This document shows positions 6,067 through 8,703 of a DNA stretch of 8,703 bases, one piece after another. Every line of letters starts with the position of its first letter. Within the stretch, counting starts at the first letter, position 1. This DNA comes from Rhodoferax sp. GTDB taxonomy: Bacteria; Pseudomonadota; Gammaproteobacteria; Burkholderiales; Burkholderiaceae_C. Both the position numbers and the translations under genes were made by a program. The notes under the pieces were generated by a model. That model made no database searches. It was not told the origin of the DNA and saw only the letters and a list, made by a program, of their open reading frames with translations. The DNA is taken from positions 1 through 8,703 of the forward strand of contig JAIPDA010000090.1 of the NCBI GenBank assembly GCA_021737905.1, given 5' to 3'.

Positions 6067-6071
6067 AGGAG
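6067..6071 (+). promoter_or_regulatory. iscU ribosome binding site
   Basis: AGGAG lies 8 nt before ATG 6080 and fixes the iscU start there rather than at the in-frame ATG 6038, which would add 14 non-homologous residues encoded by the stem-loop region. Confidence 0.85.
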
Positions 6072-6079
6072 TTAATTCA

Positions 6080-6466
6080 ATGGCTTACAGCGAAAAAGTG
6101 GTGGACCACTACGAAAACCCCCGCAACGTCGGCTCGTTTGAAAAAGGCGACGATTCGGTTGGCACCGGCATGGTGGGCGCGCCCGCTTGCGGTGACGTCA
6201 TGAAATTGCAAATCAAGGTCAACCCTTTGACCGGCGTGATCGAAGACGCACGCTTCAAGACCTACGGTTGCGGTTCTGCCATCGCTTCAAGCTCGCTGGT
6301 GACGGAGTGGGTCAAAGGCAAGACCCTGGACGAGGCAGCGAGCATCAAGAACAGCGCCATCGCTGAAGAGTTGGCCCTGCCGCCCGTCAAGATCCATTGC
6401 TCCATCCTGGCTGAGGACGCGATCAAGGCAGCAGTCAACGATTACAAGCAAAAGCACGCTCACTAA
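6080..6466 (+). CDS. iscU: Fe-S cluster assembly scaffold IscU
   Basis: IscU is the scaffold on which IscS-derived sulfur and iron are built into a [2Fe-2S] cluster before transfer to carriers. From ATG 6080 the protein is 128 residues, the same length as E. coli IscU, and begins MAYSEKVVDHYENPRNVGSF. Ligands are in place: Cys37 and Asp39 in GAPACGDVM, Cys64 in TYGCGSAIASSSLVTEW, His106 and Cys107 in KIHCSILAEDAI. LPPVK (100-104) just before them is the motif bound by the HscA chaperone encoded downstream. One residue is inserted near 50 relative to E. coli, shifting the later numbering by one. It is followed by iscA after 16 bp, so these two are probably co-translated at similar levels. Complete. 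Confidence 0.98.
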   Translation: MAYSEKVVDHYENPRNVGSFEKGDDSVGTGMVGAPACGDVMKLQIKVNPLTGVIEDARFKTYGCGSAIASSSLVTEWVKGKTLDEAASIKNSAIAEELALPPVKIHCSILAEDAIKAAVNDYKQKHAH

Positions 6467-6482
6467 TTTTGAAGTCACCACA

Positions 6483-6806
6483 ATGTCTGTAACTTTGACC
6501 GATGCAGCCGCGCGCCACGTGACGCGTTACATGACCAAGCGCGGCAAAGGTGTCGGTGTTCGTTTGGGTGTTAAAACCACCGGCTGCTCCGGTCTGGCCT
6601 ACAAACTTGAATACGCTGATGAGATCGCGCCTGAAGACGTGATCTTCGAAGACAATGGTGTCAAGGTTCTGGTCGACCCTAAAAGCATGCCCTACATAGA
6701 CGGCACTCAGCTCGATTTTGTGCGCGAAGGCTTGAACGAAGGCTTTAAGTTCATCAACCCGAACGAGCGTGACCGCTGCGGCTGCGGGGAGAGCTTTCGC
6801 GTTTGA
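6483..6806 (+). CDS. iscA: A-type Fe-S carrier IscA
   Basis: IscA binds iron or an Fe-S cluster and passes clusters to target proteins, particularly for [4Fe-4S] maturation. The protein is 107 residues, the same as E. coli IscA. The three family cysteines are present: Cys35 in KTTGCSGLAYKLEY, and Cys99 and Cys101 in the C-terminal DRCGCGESF. The start at 6483 gives the expected MSVTLTDAAARH; a weak GAAG (6471-6474) lies 8 nt upstream. Sixteen bp follow iscU. Downstream, before hscB, lies a strong terminator-like hairpin, so iscA may be the last gene of the main transcript. The paralogues ErpA and SufA are similar, but position inside the isc operon settles the name. Confidence 0.97.
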   Translation: MSVTLTDAAARHVTRYMTKRGKGVGVRLGVKTTGCSGLAYKLEYADEIAPEDVIFEDNGVKVLVDPKSMPYIDGTQLDFVREGLNEGFKFINPNERDRCGCGESFRV

Positions 6807-6832
6807 GTCTTTACCCAGGCCCTCATACGGTT

Positions 6833-6864
6833 GCCGCCTTCACCCCCGGTGCTGGCGGCTTTTT
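6833..6864 (+). terminator. Intrinsic terminator / attenuator between iscA and hscB
   Basis: GCCGCC (6833-6838) pairs with GGCGGC (6854-6859), and inside, CACC (6841-6844) pairs with GGTG (6848-6851) around a CCC loop, with a 2x2 internal loop between the stems. Five T (6860-6864), then CT, follow at once. Ten mostly GC pairs plus a T-run is a textbook Rho-independent terminator. It starts 26 nt after the iscA stop and ends 17 nt before hscB. As hscBA has no obvious promoter of its own, it probably terminates only part of the transcripts. Confidence 0.8.
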
Positions 6865-6881
6865 CTCGGGCTTTCTTTGTT

Positions 6882-7403
6882 ATGAACCTGCAATCCAATG
6901 ACTTCGAACTGTTTGAACTGCCCATGCAGTTTGAGCAGTCGCGGGAGTTGATTGATGCGCGTTGGAAAGAGCTGCTGCGCCAAGCCCATCCTGACAAGTT
7001 TGCAGCCCAAGGCGCTGTGGCTCAGCGTCTGGCCATGCAGTGGTCGGTGCGTATCAATGAAGCCTATCAACGATTGAAAGATCCCTTGGCGCGTGCCAGC
7101 TACCTGTGTGAGCTGTATGGCGCGCCGATTCAAGCCGAGAACAACACCGCCATGCCGTCTACGTTTTTGATGCAACAAATGACTTGGCGTGAATCGCTTG
7201 AAGACGCCAACAGCTTGCGCGAGCTCGAACAGCTAGCCAATGAGACCCAAGCAGCCCAAAAAACGCAGCTCACACTGATTGCGCGCTCACTTGACCACGA
7301 TAAAGACCCCATCAAAGCTGCCGGCGAAGTTCGCAGCCTGATGTTCATTCAACGTTTTGCATCCGAAGTTGAAACGCGCATTGACCTTTTGTTACCCTCC
7401 TAA
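6882..7403 (+). CDS. hscB: Fe-S biogenesis co-chaperone HscB (J-type, Hsc20)
   Basis: HscB is the J-domain partner of HscA; it brings IscU to HscA and stimulates its ATPase so that the cluster can be released. From ATG 6882 the protein is 173 residues (E. coli 171). The N-terminal J domain (about 8-75) has FELFELPMQF, then HPD at 36-38 in RQAHPDKFAA, then INEAYQRLKDPLARASYL. The C-terminal half is the helical IscU-binding domain with MQQMTWRESLEDA. An in-frame TTG at 6831 would extend it through the terminator hairpin and is rejected on family length. No Shine-Dalgarno stands at normal distance; the nearest purine cluster is GGG, 11 nt away, so initiation may be weak. hscA follows 6 bp after the stop. 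Confidence 0.96.
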   Translation: MNLQSNDFELFELPMQFEQSRELIDARWKELLRQAHPDKFAAQGAVAQRLAMQWSVRINEAYQRLKDPLARASYLCELYGAPIQAENNTAMPSTFLMQQMTWRESLEDANSLRELEQLANETQAAQKTQLTLIARSLDHDKDPIKAAGEVRSLMFIQRFASEVETRIDLLLPS

Positions 7404-7409
7404 AAATTC

Positions 7410-8703
7410 ATGGCATTGCTCCAGATTTCAGAACCCGGCCAGGCGCCAGACCCGCATCAGCGACGCATTGCTGTTGGCATTGACCTGGGAACTACGCACT
7501 CGCTGGTGGCCAGCGTGCGCAATGGTGTGGCCGAATGTCTGCCTGACGCCCAAGGGCAGATGATTTTGCCCAGCGTGGTGCGCTACCTCAGTGCCGACAA
7601 GCGCCAGATCGGCTTTGAGGCGCTGGCCGCCCAGCTGGAAGATCCGCACAACACGATTTCATCCGTCAAACGCTTGATGGGGCGAGGGCTGCGCGATATT
7701 GCCCAGCCGGAGCGACTTCCTTACCAATTGATCGACAAGCCCGGCATGGTGGCATTGCAAACTGTTGCCGGTGAAAAAAGTCCGGTCGAAGTCAGCGCTG
7801 AAATCCTGGCGACGCTCAGGTTTCGCGCCGAAGACACTTTTGACGACGACGTCTTTGGTGCCGTGATCACGGTACCTGCTTACTTTGACGAAGCTCAGCG
7901 CCAAGCCACCAAAGATGCCGCACAACTGGCCGGACTGAATGTGCTGCGGCTGATCAATGAGCCAACTGCTGCGGCCATCGCCTACGGCTTAGACAACCAA
8001 AGCGAAGGTGTTTTTGCGGTCTATGACCTGGGCGGCGGAACCTTTGATATTTCTATCTTGCGGCTGACCCAAGGCGTTTTCGAAGTGATTGCAACCGGTG
8101 GTAACTCTGCATTGGGCGGTGACGACTACGACAGTGTGCTGGCCGATTGGGTATTGGCAAAAGCTGGTTTTTCTGCGCTGGAGACGGCTGCAGACAAGGC
8201 CGCATTGCGGCGTGCTGCCCGTGCAGCCAAAGAAGCTCTCAGCACGCATTCCAGCGTGGATTTTTCGCTCGATCTATCGGCAGGTCGTCTGCAGGTTTTG
8301 CTTTCAAAGGCTGATTTTGAGTCTGCCACTGCTGCGCTGACTGCGCAAAGCATGGCCGCAGTGCGCAAGACCTTGCGCGACGCCAAATTAGATAAACACG
8401 ACATTCAGGGCGTGGTGATGGTGGGCGGCTCAACGCGCATGCCGCAGATCCAGACTGCAGTCGCAGAATTTTTCGCTCAAGAGCCCCTGACCAACCTCAA
8501 CCCCGATGAAGTGGTTGCTTTGGGAGCGGCGATTTCTGCCAACCAGTTGGCCGGCAATCACACCGGCGATGATTTGCTGCTGCTCGATGTGATTCCACTG
8601 TCGCTGGGCATCGAAACCATGGGCGGTCTGGTCGAGCGCATTGTGCCGCGCAACCAGACCATTCCCACCGCCATGGCGCAGGACTTCACCACGTACCAGG
8701 ACG
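7410..8703 (+). CDS. hscA: Fe-S biogenesis Hsp70 chaperone HscA (3' truncated by window)
   Basis: HscA is a specialised Hsp70 that binds the LPPVK motif of IscU and, driven by ATP with HscB, promotes transfer of the cluster to acceptors. The frame is open from ATG 7410 to the window end: 431 residues of an expected 615-620. The nucleotide-binding domain is complete: GIDLGTTHSLVA (23-34), INEPTAAAIAYGL (182-194), VYDLGGGTFDISI (204-216) and VMVGGSTRMPQIQ (336-348). The linker and early substrate domain follow: LLLLDVIPLSLGIETMGG (389-406). About 17 residues precede the first strand, as is usual for HscA rather than DnaK. The gap from hscB is 6 bp in the same frame. The upstream bases are CCTCCTAAAAATTC, with no Shine-Dalgarno, so coupling to hscB translation is likely. 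fdx would be expected beyond the window. Confidence 0.97.
   Translation, partial: MALLQISEPGQAPDPHQRRIAVGIDLGTTHSLVASVRNGVAECLPDAQGQMILPSVVRYLSADKRQIGFEALAAQLEDPHNTISSVKRLMGRGLRDIAQPERLPYQLIDKPGMVALQTVAGEKSPVEVSAEILATLRFRAEDTFDDDVFGAVITVPAYFDEAQRQATKDAAQLAGLNVLRLINEPTAAAIAYGLDNQSEGVFAVYDLGGGTFDISILRLTQGVFEVIATGGNSALGGDDYDSVLADWVLAKAGFSALETAADKAALRRAARAAKEALSTHSSVDFSLDLSAGRLQVLLSKADFESATAALTAQSMAAVRKTLRDAKLDKHDIQGVVMVGGSTRMPQIQTAVAEFFAQEPLTNLNPDEVVALGAAISANQLAGNHTGDDLLLLDVIPLSLGIETMGGLVERIVPRNQTIPTAMAQDFTTYQD

Noticed and set aside
6038..6079. Upstream start for iscU adding 14 residues
   Set aside because: The added residues have no counterpart in IscU, and AGGAG is placed correctly for ATG 6080, which gives the exact family length of 128.
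6831..6881. Upstream TTG start for hscB adding 17 residues
   Set aside because: It would translate through the terminator hairpin and exceed the family length; ATG 6882 gives 173 residues, aligned with known HscB starts.

Overview
The window looks like ordinary chromosome of a betaproteobacterium, most likely order Burkholderiales and near Comamonadaceae such as Rhodoferax or Polaromonas. I base this on moderately high GC, on protein wording (for example an N-terminally extended UvrB and an IscR with a long C-terminal tail), and on the gene order tyrB / uvrB / iscRSUA-hscBA. No species call is possible by eye. There are no mobile elements, rRNA or tRNA genes, CRISPR arrays or signs of horizontal transfer. 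I found no undescribed multi-gene system; the points worth a second look are regulatory.

Left part (1-1854): the C-terminal part of a LigB-family 4,5-DOPA-type extradiol dioxygenase (ygiD-like, plus strand) converges with a complete aromatic/aspartate aminotransferase (tyrB, minus strand). Only 7 bp separate their stop codons, and a small GC-rich dyad lies there. The 154-bp divergent interval between tyrB and uvrB holds a possible 31-codon leader ORF. It has a good Shine-Dalgarno sequence, and its TAA overlaps the uvrB ATG.

Middle (1855-4209): uvrB, the helicase-like subunit of the UvrABC excinuclease, is full length with all expected motifs. Downstream lies a 237-bp gap. It holds a terminator-like hairpin, one fair and one weaker match to the IscR type-1 operator, a TATACT -10-like box, and a leader of about 150 nt with a second stem-loop, leading into iscR.

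Right part (4210-8703): the housekeeping iron-sulfur assembly operon in the order iscR-iscS-iscU-iscA-hscB-hscA. hscA is cut by the window end; fdx would be expected next. IscS takes sulfur from cysteine, IscU is the scaffold, IscA is an A-type carrier, HscB/HscA is the co-chaperone/Hsp70 pair that helps release the cluster from IscU, and IscR is the [2Fe-2S] sensor that closes the feedback loop through the upstream operator. The intergenic gaps are structured: a weak hairpin with six T between iscR and iscS, a strong stem-loop without T-run between iscS and iscU, and a textbook intrinsic terminator between iscA and hscB. Neither hscB nor hscA has a recognisable Shine-Dalgarno. Together this suggests that the operon's output is stepped down toward the chaperones by attenuation and weak initiation. 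That is an inference to be tested.
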